A DNA stretch of 64,000 nt. It comes from Parapristionchus giblindavisi. Taxonomy: Eukaryota > Nematoda > Chromadorea > Rhabditida > Diplogasteridae. Shown piece by piece: positions 1-12,500 of the stretch. Below the pieces are notes generated by a model that was not told where the DNA came from, made no database searches, and saw only the letters and a list, made by a program, of their open reading frames with translations. A program made the position numbers and the translations under genes. The stretch spans positions 434,001 through 498,000 of the forward strand of contig CALSFV010000233.1 in the NCBI GenBank assembly GCA_943737045.1, in the 5' to 3' direction. Position 1 is the first letter of the stretch. Every line of letters begins with the position of its first letter.

Positions 1-615
1 TTCACATTGCAACTGATAAGTCGAAGCTTCTTATCTATCATCAATGTGCTTTTCATCCCTAAATGTCTCAAAGCACAGATATCGCGAACTGATTTCTAAT
101 TAAATAGAGAAGCGCATCGAATCATATCATAATACGATAATCCAGACCGGTTTAGAACTTGATACCCTGTGTTAGCTTTCAAATTAAGAATCTGCACATA
201 TGTATGCACAATTTGCTCGTTGTGGTGATTCAATCAATCAATCAATTTATTCATATCAAGCATAATACTAGGGAGGGCCGTTCTTTAGATCCTCCAATGG
301 TATATACCACTATTATCCATTAATTATCTTGGACTTATCTCGCCATCGAACACGGTTGTGGTGATTCATTAGTATCAAACAATGAAACTATGCCAAGCTT
401 TGATTATCACGCCCTATTCTCCATGGCCTATTCATTTAATCACAGAATGCACGTCTACGGTGTTATCATCTCCATAAACAGATTGATAGTTGACACATTT
501 TTAACATGATTGTTATTTCATTGGTGAGTCTAATGATTGACCATCAAGGCTTTATCTTTTCGTGATCAAAGCGACAAGATGATAAAGAAGTACATATTGA
601 ACACCAAAGATCATT
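1..615. other. no gene recognised, downstream of Spinster-like pseudogene
   Basis: AT-rich sequence with no convincing exon on either strand. It lies 3' of the minus-strand Spinster-like gene, so part of it may be that gene's former 3' region. Confidence 0.4.
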
Positions 616-3600
616 TCAACATTCAGTGCTTTTACGTGTGGTAACTTGTTCTTCTTCTTTGTCAGTCTTTGGACAATCATTCGGGAAAAGGAATATAGTT
701 GCTATATAGAAGAAAGTTCCCAGTACTCCAAATATCCAGTTGGTTAACATGGCCTGTAATAGTATTTATTCAATGAAAAATAATAGAAAATAAATGTTAA
801 AATAAAAGAAAATGAATCTTTATGTACTCTGTAGTCATACTTACATTCCTATACGCGAAGAATTGATCAGAAATTAAATCAGAATCGCCTCGGAATAGAT
901 CAGAAAGCTGGAAATAGCATAATGAATATTAATATCGATTATTAAGCTATACAGTACAGCAGAATCCCCCAGTGAAAATGGGCCCTCGATTTTTTACGCT
1001 TTGAATAATGAATATCAGCCGTTCAAATTGTTTGCGTTCTTTTACTCCAGATATGAGGGTATTTATCAAAGAAAGTTTGGAATTTTAGAAATCATGTAGC
1101 CAGAGAAAAAATATTGAAAATTATATTTTTTATCAATTCTTGGCAAATGCCGCGCAAAAATTTTGCAAAACTCGCGCACGCTCGGCAAATTCTATCGCAA
1201 AGTGAAATCTTTCCAAAAATTTCTTTTTTTTAGCACAAGTGAGTTGACAAGCTTTTAAAAAATCCAAACTTTCTTTGATAAATACCCTCATATCTGGAGT
1301 AAAACAACGTAAACAATTTGAACGGCTGATATTCATTATTCAAAGCGTAAAAAATCGAGGGCCCATTTTCACTGGGGGATTCTGCTGTACTGTATATTTC
1401 GTACCATTCCAAGTAGCTCAGTGGCTGGTATCGTAACTACACTTATCGTCAAACGTTGAAGTGCTGAAGCGGATGCACGATGTGTCTTCGGCACAACCAT
1501 CTGCTAACCAAAAAACTATACGTTGTCTGAATATGGGAAGTATCCAGTGTTGATATCGCTTCATTTAAAAATCATTTTATAGTAGATACTTATGTCTGCT
1601 AAAGATGGATTTTGAGAATAGTTTGTCTTCACTTACCATGATTATCTGCGAACCAAGAGAATTGATTCCTCCTCCCACGAATCCTCCGAAGAATTGGCTA
1701 ATCTATAAGACCCTCAATTCATTATGATATATGCCTGATTCCGAACCAGTATGCCTATAAACGACACGTCCGAAGTCAGAATATTGATTAGAGAAAATAC
1801 TGAAGTTAGAACTGAACAAATTGACACTACTGAAGGAAGAGCCCTTTTTGAGGCTGCGGCTGGTTTGCATAAACCTTTTCCACTGGTCCAGGACTGAAGC
1901 AGAATCACATTAAGCAGGGGAAGGGGGGGGATAAATCCTAAAGCAATAACCTCAGCGATCCAAAGCAGCACAGGCACTCCCAGAAGCGTACCAATCAATT
2001 CCGTTAGTGCATTTGAAGTCATTACTCTGCGATTTGGAAGAAATATTATTGGTATAACTTGTTCGATCAAACTACACTGGGTACGGCAATCCGAGAAACA
2101 CATCCGGCAAATAGGTCCACGCAGAATGAATAAACGAAGGATACCAGAACATCAAGGCCGGAAAATGAATTGGGAATTACGTTTCTGAATCACAAACAGG
2201 TAAATCTTAATGTAGAACACTTATAGCGATGAGCCTACAATCATGTATGAAAATGATTTTCTGGAAGGTAATAAATCAAAACCAGGATCTTAATTTTCTC
2301 ACTTACATATAAAGAGGCTTCAAGGCATTCGCGAATATATTGCATGGTTCATTGTTCTTTGGGATAGAGTTGATCTGTTTCTATAAAAGGAGCAAATCAA
2401 AATCCAACGTAATCTTGGTAGATTATGAGGAATTGACAATTATTTCATGCAGAAGAGAGCCATCCTCATAAATGATATGAAAATGAAACGACAATAATTG
2501 GATGCTCACGGGCAACATTATCCAAAGAACAGGAAGAATAATTGCTGTCACTGCTATACTGGGCAAGTAAGCAGCCTGCCAGAAAAGTCCACTTGTTAAA
2601 AAGAATGAAGTGATTGCTGAGGAGATTGTTCTAAAAACATAGTTTGTACTTTACAAAATTCAGCTTGGTTATTTTACCCTCCCAAAATAACGGCAAATGA
2701 AATGGTCATTGCTCGTCCAAGCGATTTGCCTGAAAATGTTTCAACGATAGCATAAAGAACTTATGAATTGTTGTCTGCATTTCTTTAAAAAAATTTCAAC
2801 TTATTGTCGTAAGTAAAGACATTTGTACTTTAATAAAAGAACGAAGGTCTTCTTGAATTTACCTATGTAAAAATCTGCAAGAAAAGGTGGTATCAAAGCT
2901 CCATAGATAGACTGAGCTGCGGCCGATATCGTTTTCATTGTTATGAAAAGCTGGAAACAAATATTTATATTATTGTTCATTTTAAAACTAATTTACCCAA
3001 TATTGATCAGATTGCGATATCAAAGCAAGTGCACTACACAAAATAGAAACAGAAACTGTTAATAAAAGTAGGATCCTAAAACATTTCAATAGCTAAAAAA
3101 TATTATTAAAAACTTACTTTTTGCTTATTCGATCGACGCCGAACCACATCAAAAGAAGTGAAAGAGTTCCAACGATTGAGGAACATGTCTGGGATAATAA
3201 AGATAATAATACTGTCGTTGTTGCTAAAAACTCACTCTTATTAAGGCTCTCAAAGTGTCATTGATAGAAAAAATGCTCTTGCAGCAACGGAACAGTCCCT
3301 GATTTTTTTAAAAATCAAATACAGCGAAAAAATTCAAAAAAGTCATATAAAATTTTGCTTTTCTTATATAGATTCCATTAAAGTCGAATTTTGCTATTCT
3401 TTTCATTTCTTAATATTTGAAAAATATTCTGTTGACTCGCATAAGTAGAACTATTATGAACATGATAGTTTCCTCAAATATGTTTTTTCGAAAAGAATAA
3501 ATTAACCATCCAGGGCTACAGTATCGTATGCTTTCACAGATGATAAAAGCGTAAGAGCTATTGTACAATACAGATTGCGTTTCTGAAAAAAATTTAATAA

Positions 3601-3685
3601 TAAATTATAAACTAATGTAACTCACAGCATGGCTTTTCCGATCTTCGCTAGACGGAACGATTTCCTCAGATGTCGCCTCACTCAT
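616..3685 (-). pseudogene. Spinster-like (SPNS) transporter, probable pseudogene
   Basis: Colinear paralogue of the intact Spinster-like gene on the other strand, recognised exon by exon. It starts ATG at 3685 (MSEATSEEIV), then a first membrane segment at 3507-3582, VPLLQEH at 3236-3298, and MWFGVDRISK near 3118-3191. LADFY lies near 2880-2953 and the ELIGTLLGVPVLLW segment near 1940-2030. The last exon is 616-753, ending TGA. Spinster proteins are 12-segment major-facilitator carriers of lysosomes and endosomes that move lysolipids or sphingolipids. Lesions are visible against the paralogue. The exon at 3236-3298 is 63 nt instead of 62, with a six-A run at 3268-3273 that shifts the frame. 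A TAA stop falls at 2221-2223 inside the segment matching the paralogue's exon 10. The donor of that exon and the acceptor near 2128 (CG in place of AG) are missing. Several other junctions remain good, so decay is recent. Sequencing error could explain the homopolymer shift but not all lesions. Confidence 0.7.
952..1392. mobile_element. 441-bp palindromic Tc1/mariner-type MITE (TA target)
   Basis: Perfectly mirrored ends CAGTACAGCAGAATCCCCCA at 952 and its complement ending at 1392, flanked by TA on both sides (950-951 and 1393-1394). The arms extend more than 100 bp. It sits in the penultimate intron of the Spinster-like pseudogene, just past the exon's donor, so it is not itself the cause of the pseudogene's loss of frame. 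No transposase is encoded, so it is non-autonomous. Confidence 0.8.
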
Positions 3686-4236
3686 GTTTTTGAGGAACAA
3701 ACTGGTAATAAGTATGAGAATAAAAGCCTATCACGAAACGTACAGAAATGATATTTGATCAATTGAATTAATATTGATTGAAATGAAAAAAAGCGGCACT
3801 TCAAATGAATGCTCATCAGATTGGTACTATCTGTTTTAGTGATTTCTATAGCCATAGTTGTCTGTTCGCGGTGAATGACCATTTCCAATTTGTATCTTCG
3901 CAAATCACACAGATATCGATAAAATGCTATTACTTCTAACGTTTACTTTGGAACATTGAAAAGGAAAAATCGAGATTTCTGTGATGGTCTCTTTCTATAA
4001 TCGTCAAAAATTAATGTGCACCGAATGACTAAAGGGTCAATAGAATGAAGGGTCAGAACTATTATGGTTTAAAATGAACAAGATAAGCAGTAGAAGATAA
4101 ACCTTTCTTTCGTTTTTGTCACAGGTCAGCAAAAAACGAACCAAGAAGTGAATCTAAAGGATAGAAAAGATACGTCCACTTTTAATTGTCTTTTAATATC
4201 GCAGATTTTTCTCGATAACACTATATCCCCAGAGTG
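3686..4236. promoter_or_regulatory. 551-bp divergent intergenic region
   Basis: Separates the start codons of the two head-to-head Spinster-like genes and must hold both 5' regions. No TATA box or repeated site could be assigned by eye. The head-to-head paralogue arrangement suggests an inverted duplication of one ancestral gene. Confidence 0.4.
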
Positions 4237-7200
4237 ATGATTTCAAGTGATGTAAGTGCAGTTCAATTCAATAATTCCGAGGCATAACAACCCGAGGAAA
4301 GAGTATCAAAATTTATTTTAATTTTTTTATGATTTCGAGTTGTTCAAGGGCCGCAAAACATGGACTACAATCATTCTCATTCTTCTTACGACTTGTATTT
4401 CGTATGATGAGAAATCGCTTGACGGTACCATATTTAATAATCAAACTATTTTATTCGAACTACATAATTATGTTCTAGTGAGCGTACCATTAATTCAAGA
4501 GCATTTCTCAATCAATGATTCTACTACTGCTATTATTAAGGTAGTTTAGAAATAGTTTCAATTTCTTTACAAACTCATCTTCATAGACTGCATCATCGAT
4601 CGCTTCGACATGTACATTGCTATTCATTTGGTTCAGTGGTGATCTTATCAGCAGGAAGTTAGTTCAGTCTTCAACAATCAAACTATACACGTTCTTTAAA
4701 AGAAATATCTCAACTTCAGTTTTCCGTTTTGATCGCACATTTACCTGCAAAACAGCAAAATGAGGGCTATCGAAGTAGATCAAAGTTTTTTTTTAGGAAA
4801 CTGCTTCTGACGTCAATTATCGTTTGGTTATTCTCGAACGTTGCATCTTTATTTTCAAGATCCACGCAATACTTGGTTTGTGGACACAAGATGGTTTTCA
4901 TAATGAAATTACATCAGGTTTTTATTCTTGCTCGAACGCTCGCTTCTGGCGCAGAATCGATTTTATCTATTCTTTTGGTGCCAATATTCGCTGATTTTTA
5001 TCGAGGTCAGATTTCTTTATCAGAACGAATCATATATGTGTCCTTTTCGTTAGATAAGAAGTTCGGACGAGCTTTGATGTTTCACACAATCGGAGATGTA
5101 ACAGGAGGGTGAAGAAATTAAAATAAATTAATAAACAACAATAAAATCCTACTGTGAGTGAAAAAAACATAATATATGCAGTTTTGCTGCTAAAATGAAG
5201 AACTATGCATGACTTTCTCCAAATATGCGGAATTTTTCCGAAAAAAAGGGGTTCCTATGTATTTGAAGAAACGGCTATTTGATGGAGTTGTTCTCCCCGC
5301 ATTCCTATATGGCGTCGAAACATGGTATCTTACTAGACAACAAAAACACAAACTCTCCGTTGCTCAGCGCAGACTCGAACGAAAGATACTTGGCGTCACT
5401 GTGCTTGATCATATTTCGAGCGAGCGTATGCGTGGCATGACGAGACTAAAGGAAGTGGTGAGAGAGGCGGTGATTCGGAAATGGATGTGGGTCGAGAGGC
5501 TCTCGAAATCGTGCTGTGATCGATGGAGTCTAAAAGTGCTCGAAAGGACTCCGCGTGGAAAGCCGGCAATGAGATGGAGAGATGAATTCGTAAAGGTCGC
5601 TGGTCCTCAATTCATGCAAATAGCAAGACACGATCGGACTCGATGGAGAACCCTAATGGCGACCCAGCTAAAATAACATCACAAAGCTGATAAAGTTGTT
5701 TTAATGTAATGTAAATGACTTTTTTAAGTGTTACTTACCACCTCCCTCTATTCATGATAGCAAAATTTCAGTGTATTCTCATCCATGATAACTTCATGGT
5801 TCATTACGAGTGGTCTTCCTTGGAATTACGGTCTTGTACCTTCTAAGCTTGCTGCCGCTGTGCTTATTATAATTCTCATATTTGTTTTGCCGGTGATCAT
5901 TTACAACACAATTTCAAAAATTAGTATTTCATTTTCATTTTCAGATAGTTTATTTCAGCAAGAACTACATAATGGTGATATGCCGTCTTCAAATCATCTG
6001 AAAAAAGCTTTTAAAATAATGACCGTGTAAGTAATCATTTTATCTTAAACAAAGACAGCAATAAATGAAAGTATGTTACACGATTTTACTAGAAAAAACA
6101 TGAACTATTAATTTCACAAACTGATTTTTCTCCCAATCTTTATCCAAATAAATAATTAGATCAATCACGGAGTAAAGTATTTCTTTTTAGGGATACGAAA
6201 AGTTAACGCATCATAAAATACATGCCGCACTCTTTAAACCAGTATTTTCCAAAAAATCGTTCGCGTTGGTGGTTGTGGGATTCAGTTTCTCAACCATTTA
6301 CATAAAAGTGAGAAGAAAAGAAACAGAGAATAATCAAATATCGACCATTTAGGCTCAGTATTTCTGGTTTCCATCACAATCGCTACTGGCATGGCAGTAC
6401 GTCCCGGAGGTGTACCTGGGACTGTCATATCCAACGTATGTCACACTATCTTGGACATAATTAAAATATTTAAAGTGACACCCCAAACTAATCTTTCTCT
6501 CCACATTAGGAATATTCTCTCGCAGTCAAAGAAAGCGAGATACCAGAGTGGAAAATTTTAAATTATCTTGGGAAGTGCGTTTAAAGGGAGAGTAACCCCA
6601 AAATGCAAATCGCAACATACAGTCCAGCGTTCTCTCTCGCCTTATACAAACACCTCCACTTACGCTCATAGTCTAATGGTAATGTGGGTTTAAAATCTTG
6701 TAAAAGTAGATGGAAAAGTGAAAAGTAGTGTTAATTTTGTGATTGTAAAAGTAGTTGGAAAAGTAGCATATCTTCGTAATTGACAAACTTTTACAATACA
6801 AACCCTTTACGCGAGAGTTGGATTACTACTTTTCCAGCTACTTTTACAATCACAAAATTAACACAACTTTTCACTTTTCCATCTACTTTTCCAAGAATTT
6901 AACACCGCATCAGTGTTCAGTTAACGAAACGATCGAACAGGTTCGAGTCCTTAGCTGCTAGTGATTTTGCTCATTATTTCCTATATCTGTGATAGAGTTA
7001 CCGCGTTGGGGAAACGTGGCGGGAATTCAAACGCTGAAAAGTAGAGGGGTTACTGTCCCTTTAAGGATCACCTCAATCGAATCGATAACAGGAATAATTG
7101 GTAGTCTCATTGGTCTACCTTTGCTGATGTGGATCACCCAGGTTCGAAATGATCCATCTTGCCGATCACAGTTTATAATTTGCCAATGATATTTCTCCGA

Positions 7201-8438
7201 AAATGAGCATCGTTAACAATCGATATATCGAATTATTCCGGTCATTCAGTCGTGGCAATTTGGTGCCGGTATATTCAAAAGTCGAGGAGGCAATGCACGT
7301 GCTATTCCGATCGTTGTTGCACTGAGTTATGCACTGAAAGCGGTAATGGCTCTGATCGGATTATTTTCTATGGACAAGAACTATGTTCTAGACATTGTGA
7401 GTGATAAACAACCAGAGAGAATTTTACTCTACGCTCTGGCCACACTCTCGCAAGCAAAGAAAGCGAGAGTTATTTGATTTCAAAGGTCGCTAAATTCTTC
7501 GGCAATTTCTTCGGATCTACGAGGATGACTCTGTCTGCGCAAATGATGATGGTAATATTACTTTCTCACTAAATATCGATTGTTTTTTTAAACATTGAAA
7601 TCTGGAAGATTTTCATTTTCCGATTTAGTAATGCTGTCACACTTTCTTTGTATGGCCGTATAAAAAACACTTGTTTATTTGGTACGAGAGTAGCCAACCA
7701 CTGCAACAATGAATTTCTATGTTTAGAGAGAGAGCACCGGTGAGAGAGTAGGTAGATCAGAGAGAGCGAGGAAGGAAAGGAGGAAAGAGTGGGCAGTTAA
7801 TCGATAGTTCTTCCTCTGTTAGCAGCAGTAGCAATGCAATTATGCAAGTACATTTTATACGGACAATACACATACGGTATAAGCTAGATTGGAGGATTGC
7901 TAGACAGAGACGAAATGACAGACAAATCAATCCAGTCATCATATCAATTTTCAGACTGTGACACCCAACTCTCAGCGTATCTCCGCAGGCGCTTTGAACA
8001 AACTCTTCGTTAGCATTATTTCCATTCCATCGGCGCAGATATTTGGACTGGTATTGAACGATCTAAAATATAATTATTTATTATATTAACTTTTTCAGAT
8101 AGTGGACATATTCGGGGGAAATTCGGACGTGACAGTTGATCGTTTCTTCGCATTCCAAAATGTTAGAACATCTAAAATAATGAAACTAAAAGTGAATGAT
8201 TCATCGGGCATTCTTTGTATTTTCTATTCTACAAGTGCTGACTATTATCTGCTTTTCCCTAACCATCATTTTTTATCCTCAAGATTGCATTAATGCGGAA
8301 TGTGAGAACGATCAAAATCCTGAAGAAACTCCTGAGTGTCAACCGTTGATCGATGGCACAAAAGATCGTAACTCGAGCTTTATCGATCAATTCTTGGCAA
8401 GTAGAAGAACTACCATGGATACTTTGTATTTAAATTAG
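4237..8438 (+). CDS. Spinster-like (SPNS family) major-facilitator transporter
   Basis: Seventeen small exons can be traced with consistent phases: 4237-4251 (tentative MISSD start), 4340-4424, 4479-4540, 4587-4657, 4797-4875, 4918-5005, 5054-5108, 5772-5892, 5959-6024, 6191-6307, 6353-6435, 7066-7141, 7250-7396, 7486-7551, 7976-8050 and 8099-8161, then a last exon ending 8438. The product is about 500 aa with many hydrophobic segments. Family-like features are the SGDLISRK turn after segment two, ARTLASGAES..VPIFADFY (matching the Spinster RGLVGVGEAS..APTIIADLF block), LPWNYGLVPSK, and GSLIGLPLLMW. Spinster proteins export lysolipids, sphingolipids or related substrates from lysosomes and endosomes; the substrate here is unknown. 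The frame of exon 8099-8161 does not join the last hydrophobic exon (8196-8438 frame) by any GT-AG intron I could find. Either an unusual junction or a late frameshift exists. Introns carry a LINE remnant and a TTAA element. Confidence 0.75.
5209..5676 (+). mobile_element. 5'-truncated RTE-type LINE fragment (reverse transcriptase C-terminus)
   Basis: An open frame of about 155 codons in the seventh intron of the Spinster-like gene. It reads LFDGVVLPAFLYGVETW, then LSVAQRRLERKILGV, a KW.WVERL segment and KPAMRWRDEFVKVAGP..MQIARHD..RW. This is the typical C-terminal part of RTE/BovB-clade endonuclease-reverse transcriptases, beyond the catalytic palm. The catalytic YADD region and the endonuclease are absent, so it is dead. 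It lies sense to the host gene and is removed by splicing. Confidence 0.8.
6585..7060. mobile_element. TTAA-target palindrome-ended MITE with tRNA-like module
   Basis: Inverted ends AGGGAGAGTAACCCC (from 6585) and GGGGTTACTGTCCCT (to 7060), each flanked by TTAA (6581-6584 and 7061-7064), indicating piggyBac- or Kolobok-type insertion. A second copy of the family lies at 49668-50086. It contains a split tRNA-like module: A-box-like TAGTCTAATGG at 6669-6679 and B-box GGTTCGAGTCC at 6940-6950. The module is interrupted by a nested hairpin element. The element's 3' TTAA supplies the A of the splice acceptor of the next host exon (7066). Confidence 0.8.
6681..6911. mobile_element. nested hairpin element splitting a tRNA-like module
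   Basis: About 230 bp with inverted arms rich in AAAAGTAG (left TCTTGTAAAAGTAG, right complement of TCTTGGAAAAGTAG, and a second mirrored GATTGTAAAAGTAG block). Comparison with the sister TTAA element at 49668-50086, where the tRNA-like region is uninterrupted, shows this block is a later insertion. Exact ends and target duplication are uncertain. Confidence 0.6.
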
Positions 8439-8649
8439 GAATGTAGATAAATTTTTAATAATATTTTTTTTCTATCTGGAGGTCTATCATAAATGTATAA
8501 TGTCGTAACCCAAAAAGTTGCTCTTTGAAGAGCTTATGTTTTATGATAGCACAATATCAGTTCTGAGAACACATTTATTTAATTAGCATTTTAGGTCTAC
8601 TAGACACTGATCTATCATTCAATTCACAATTTCCCATATATACATCAAA

Positions 8650-9000
8650 TCTTCCCCCTTCTTCTTCCTTGTATTGTTATTATGTTCTTCCTTCCTTCTT
8701 TCATGTTTCTTATGTCTCTCTTCCTCTCTCCCCCCTCCTCGTCTCCCTCTCTTTCTAATCATCTCTCCCTCTCCCACCCTCTCACTCTTCCTCTCTCCCC
8801 CCTCCTCGTCTCCCTCTCTTTCTAATCATCTCTCCCTCTCCCACCCTCTCACTCTTCCTCTCTCCCATCCTCCCTTTCCTTTATCCTGCCAACTACACCT
8901 AAAGAAGGAAAAGACGAGGGTAGCAAATACCGGTTCTCAAACTTTTTTCCTCCTCTTTCCTCCTTCCCTTTCTTCTTCTTCTTCTTTCTTTATTCTTTCT
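8650..9000. repeat. pyrimidine-rich low-complexity tract with about 67-bp tandem repeat
   Basis: CT-rich sequence. Two near-identical copies of a roughly 67-bp unit containing TCTAATCATCTCTCCCTC lie between about 8720 and 8868. An apparent Ser/Leu/Pro open frame here is a by-product of the composition. Confidence 0.7.
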
Positions 9001-9239
9001 GTCTAACTCTAACTATGCACTATATTCCTCTCAATCTGTCATACCATCACATGTTTCAAACGCTTTGTCATGGGAGGTAGATACAATTTCAGTTTCAGCC
9101 CACTCTCCAATAGGGTTACGGTAGTCGAATGATGAAAACACTCAATTGGGTGGTGTCAACATGTTTATAGGAGGAAGAGTTAAGGGATATCGATTGTGAT
9201 AGGAACCTTGATCAGCTGATTAATTGAATACTTTATTTT

Positions 9240-9560
9240 GTCATTTTAGGGCTGAGATTGTTGAATCGGTCATCTCAAGCAAGTAAGTCTTAATTTACGA
9301 AGTCAAGTCATAAGTCAAAATGGTTTCTTTTAAAGTAGTTTTGTAAAATCAAATGGTATGAAGTCAAAATGTACTAATATTACAGAGGTCGAAATTCAAA
9401 TCCTATGTCAATAAGTGTGATCAGGTTAAGTCAAAACTCGCTAAAGTCCTAACCGACTAAGTCAAATCTTAGGTCAACAAATCCTAAGACATTAAGTCAA
9501 TTTAAGTATTGAAAATCCTAAGTATCTAAGTCTAAGTCTAAGGTAAGTCTTAAGTCACCC
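9240..9560. repeat. degenerate TAAGTC-rich repeat tract
   Basis: Dozens of irregular TAAGTC or AAGTCA words in one orientation, spaced by a few bases. It looks like an old, diverged microsatellite. A similar TTAAGT bias recurs in introns of the gene at 33903-35010. Confidence 0.6.
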
Positions 9561-12500
9561 TGGGGACGTCGCATTCAGGCCGGGACGAGTGCAATATTAC
9601 CAGAGGAAATCACGAATATGGCAAACGACCTGGCCTGAGCGCTGACACGCCCCGATATTGGGTAATGGGCAATGGTTAACCAATCCGGGTAATGGTTAAC
9701 CAATCTGAGTATGGGCTTATGGATCACCAACCTCTGGTCCGATCGCGTTGATCTACTGAAGAATGCCTGCAGGTATTGAAGGTCCAAGTGGGCGTGGCTT
9801 TGTGTGATCTAACGATTGCCTAATTTGAATAGCCGCTGGCAGGATAGTTCAATGGGATGAGAAGGGGAGAGCGGAGGGAGGAGAGGGAGGGGAGAGAGGT
9901 AGAGGGAGGAAGAGGTAGAAGAACCAGTTCTTCTTTCGAGGACAATTTGCCATTATTCTAGGCACGTAAACTGGATTTGGGCTGCAGTTAAGAGAGAGAG
10001 GAAGGATGTCCGAGGATGGGAGGAAAGGTAGAGGGAGAGATCTAGAGGGAGAGGGAGAGATTAGAGGGAGGAGGATTTGAATAGGTGTAGTGATCTGCCA
10101 CAGAGATGAGTGGGTAAAGTGAAAAGTGGGCGGAGTCAGTGGATGAAAGGAGAAGAAAAAGAAGAAGAAGAAGAAGAAGAAGATGAAGAAAGAACTGTAG
10201 AAAAGAGACGAAAGGGACAACGTCTTTCCAAGATTAATTGAACATGTCTACAAGTGCAAATGGTTGTGCTAGAGGCTGGAAAGGTTGAGGGATGGAGAGG
10301 AAGGGTTGGGAAAGAAAAGGGAAGGGAGAGACTGCCTAGAGGGAGGTTTGGAGGGGGGGGGGGCTAAATTGGCGGGAAGATAGACAATGAAGATATCAGG
10401 ACATCTGCTCTCTTGTCCATGTCGGTCAGTGAGCAGACAAAGAATGATTCAATGTGAGAGTTGTTCTGATGTAAACGTAAGAATCATGATCAGTGGAAGT
10501 AAGGTTATGACAGTTAACACCAGAAAGGGCAGGATCAAAAATTACAGTGGACCTCAAAAGTCATGAACATTTGCCAGCTTTTCTCAACGGTTTTTTAATC
10601 AGAATCGCATGCCGATTCGAATGGCATATGTCACTAGTCATAACTCCACGGTAATTTTTGACTATGCCCTGGTAAGTAGTGCTAAGGCAATGCTAAGGCA
10701 ACTGTAGACTAAGTTAAGACAACGGTTAGCTAGGGTTAGGGAGATATGCAAGCCTAATGAAACAGATTAGTCGAGATGTAGCTGATGTACACCGGAAATT
10801 ATACTAATTGCTGAAGCTGCGATAAAATGGCAGAGTGAACTAATGTTAATGCTACCGATTGATTCTTATGAAAGATCAAAGATCAAAATGACTCTAAAAG
10901 ATACTAATACAAAATTGAGAAGAATGCAATGAATAAGAACCTGCACAGTTGAGTTAGACAAACTGATGAAATGGTTAGTGAGAAACAGTGTCATAAGTAA
11001 AAAGTAGGCGTGAACATTGTTGAATTTCAGTTTAATACCCGGTTATCTTCAAAACTTGGTTCAAAACAGGTTTAATTTATAGAACATAAGTTACCGTATT
11101 CCATGGTTGGTGTACTGTAGAGGCGATGTTTGGGAGAGATCTACAACTAGACGCACTCTACCGTAATCCATGAGATGAGAGGAGGGAATGAGAGAGAACA
11201 AGTGACGATCTATGGCAGCAGTGCCGAATAAGTACTGCCACCGAGGCAGGGAGAGGAGGATATGGTTCCAGCGAGGTAGATCACAACGAGAGATCAGGCA
11301 AAATTGAGAGAGTACAGACAGTCAAAGTGGTTAGAGAGTGTGGAATGACGAGAGAGTAGGCAGAGCACGCCCCTACGGGCAACTCTCTCACATTTCAATG
11401 CTCTCTAACCCTCTGACCGTTTGGACTCTCTCACTTTTTCATGGTCTCTAGACCTTGGAGGGATATGAAGTGGACTAAAAACGGCAGACAACTGTACAGA
11501 GAACTTGCTTCGAAGCCACAATGAGGCTCCTTTTTGCACCACCATTTTTTATCCCCTTATTTAGGATAGGAAGCGCCCTTGTTCGTGCTCTATTGTATCA
11601 AATTCATCTAATCCGACATCTAAGTACTTGATAAGCATTGTTTCTAACCATCTACTTCTAAGGACATGACAAACTCTTTTTTCAACATATTGAAACTTCC
11701 CAGACTTCCTCAAAAATGTTTAGATATGATGTTAAAGTAATAAAATACCCATATATTCTAAATAACTTCAAAAATCGAATTCTTCGTATGCGAAAATGGT
11801 CTTTGACATTAGAAAATGTCTGTGGGAATGCGTCGATAATCATCAAAGGACCGTATCCATCAAATAGTCATGCACTTTTAATGTTGATCCGTTAGATGAT
11901 GGGAGAGACAGGAAGGAAGGAATAGGCTTGGGAAGAGGATGAGTGCCTGACTAGGAATGAGGAACAGGTCCTCAATAGAATTGGTCATTGCTGAATTGCG
12001 TAATGATGAAGGAGATAGAATAATTGGGAATAGGATCGTTGGAGGGAATTAACATATTGAAGAACATGATCAGGGGATGGATGATCACCAGCTGTTTTAT
12101 AGTGATCAGTATCTTTTGCAAATTCTTTTTTTCGGTATCGTTTAAAAATTTATTCTGTGAGATTTGTCCCTTCTTGAAAGAAAAATCCTCTTTGTTCTCA
12201 CACTGAAAGCACCGTTACGTCGCATTCTGACAATGAGATAAAGATATGCCCAAATACGGTGACATTTTACTTTGATTGTTCTCGTGCTCTCGAATAGAGG
12301 CAATACAGACAAAACAATACAGTTTCATTATCAGCTGAGGCTCATGCTTTAATCGTATAAGATGTAACAACAATACACATTCACCCACACAATCAAACCC
12401 CCTGCAAAAGTCGAATAATCGAATGACCTTCCCCGTGCAAAGAAAAAGCTTGTTTTTCACTTTCTGATCTCTTTTTGCTCAATGATCTTTATGAATGATA

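Noticed and set aside
952..1392. Transposon insertion as the cause of pseudogenisation of the minus-strand Spinster-like gene
   Set aside because: The element lies in an intron beyond an intact GTACG donor; the coding lesions are elsewhere.
8674..9006. 110-codon Ser/Leu/Pro-rich open frame
   Set aside because: It lies wholly in CT-rich tandem repeat DNA; composition explains the lack of stops.
9849..10220. Minus-strand 123-codon frame rich in Phe and Ser
   Set aside because: It covers GA-rich and AAG microsatellite DNA; no protein-like pattern or splice signals.
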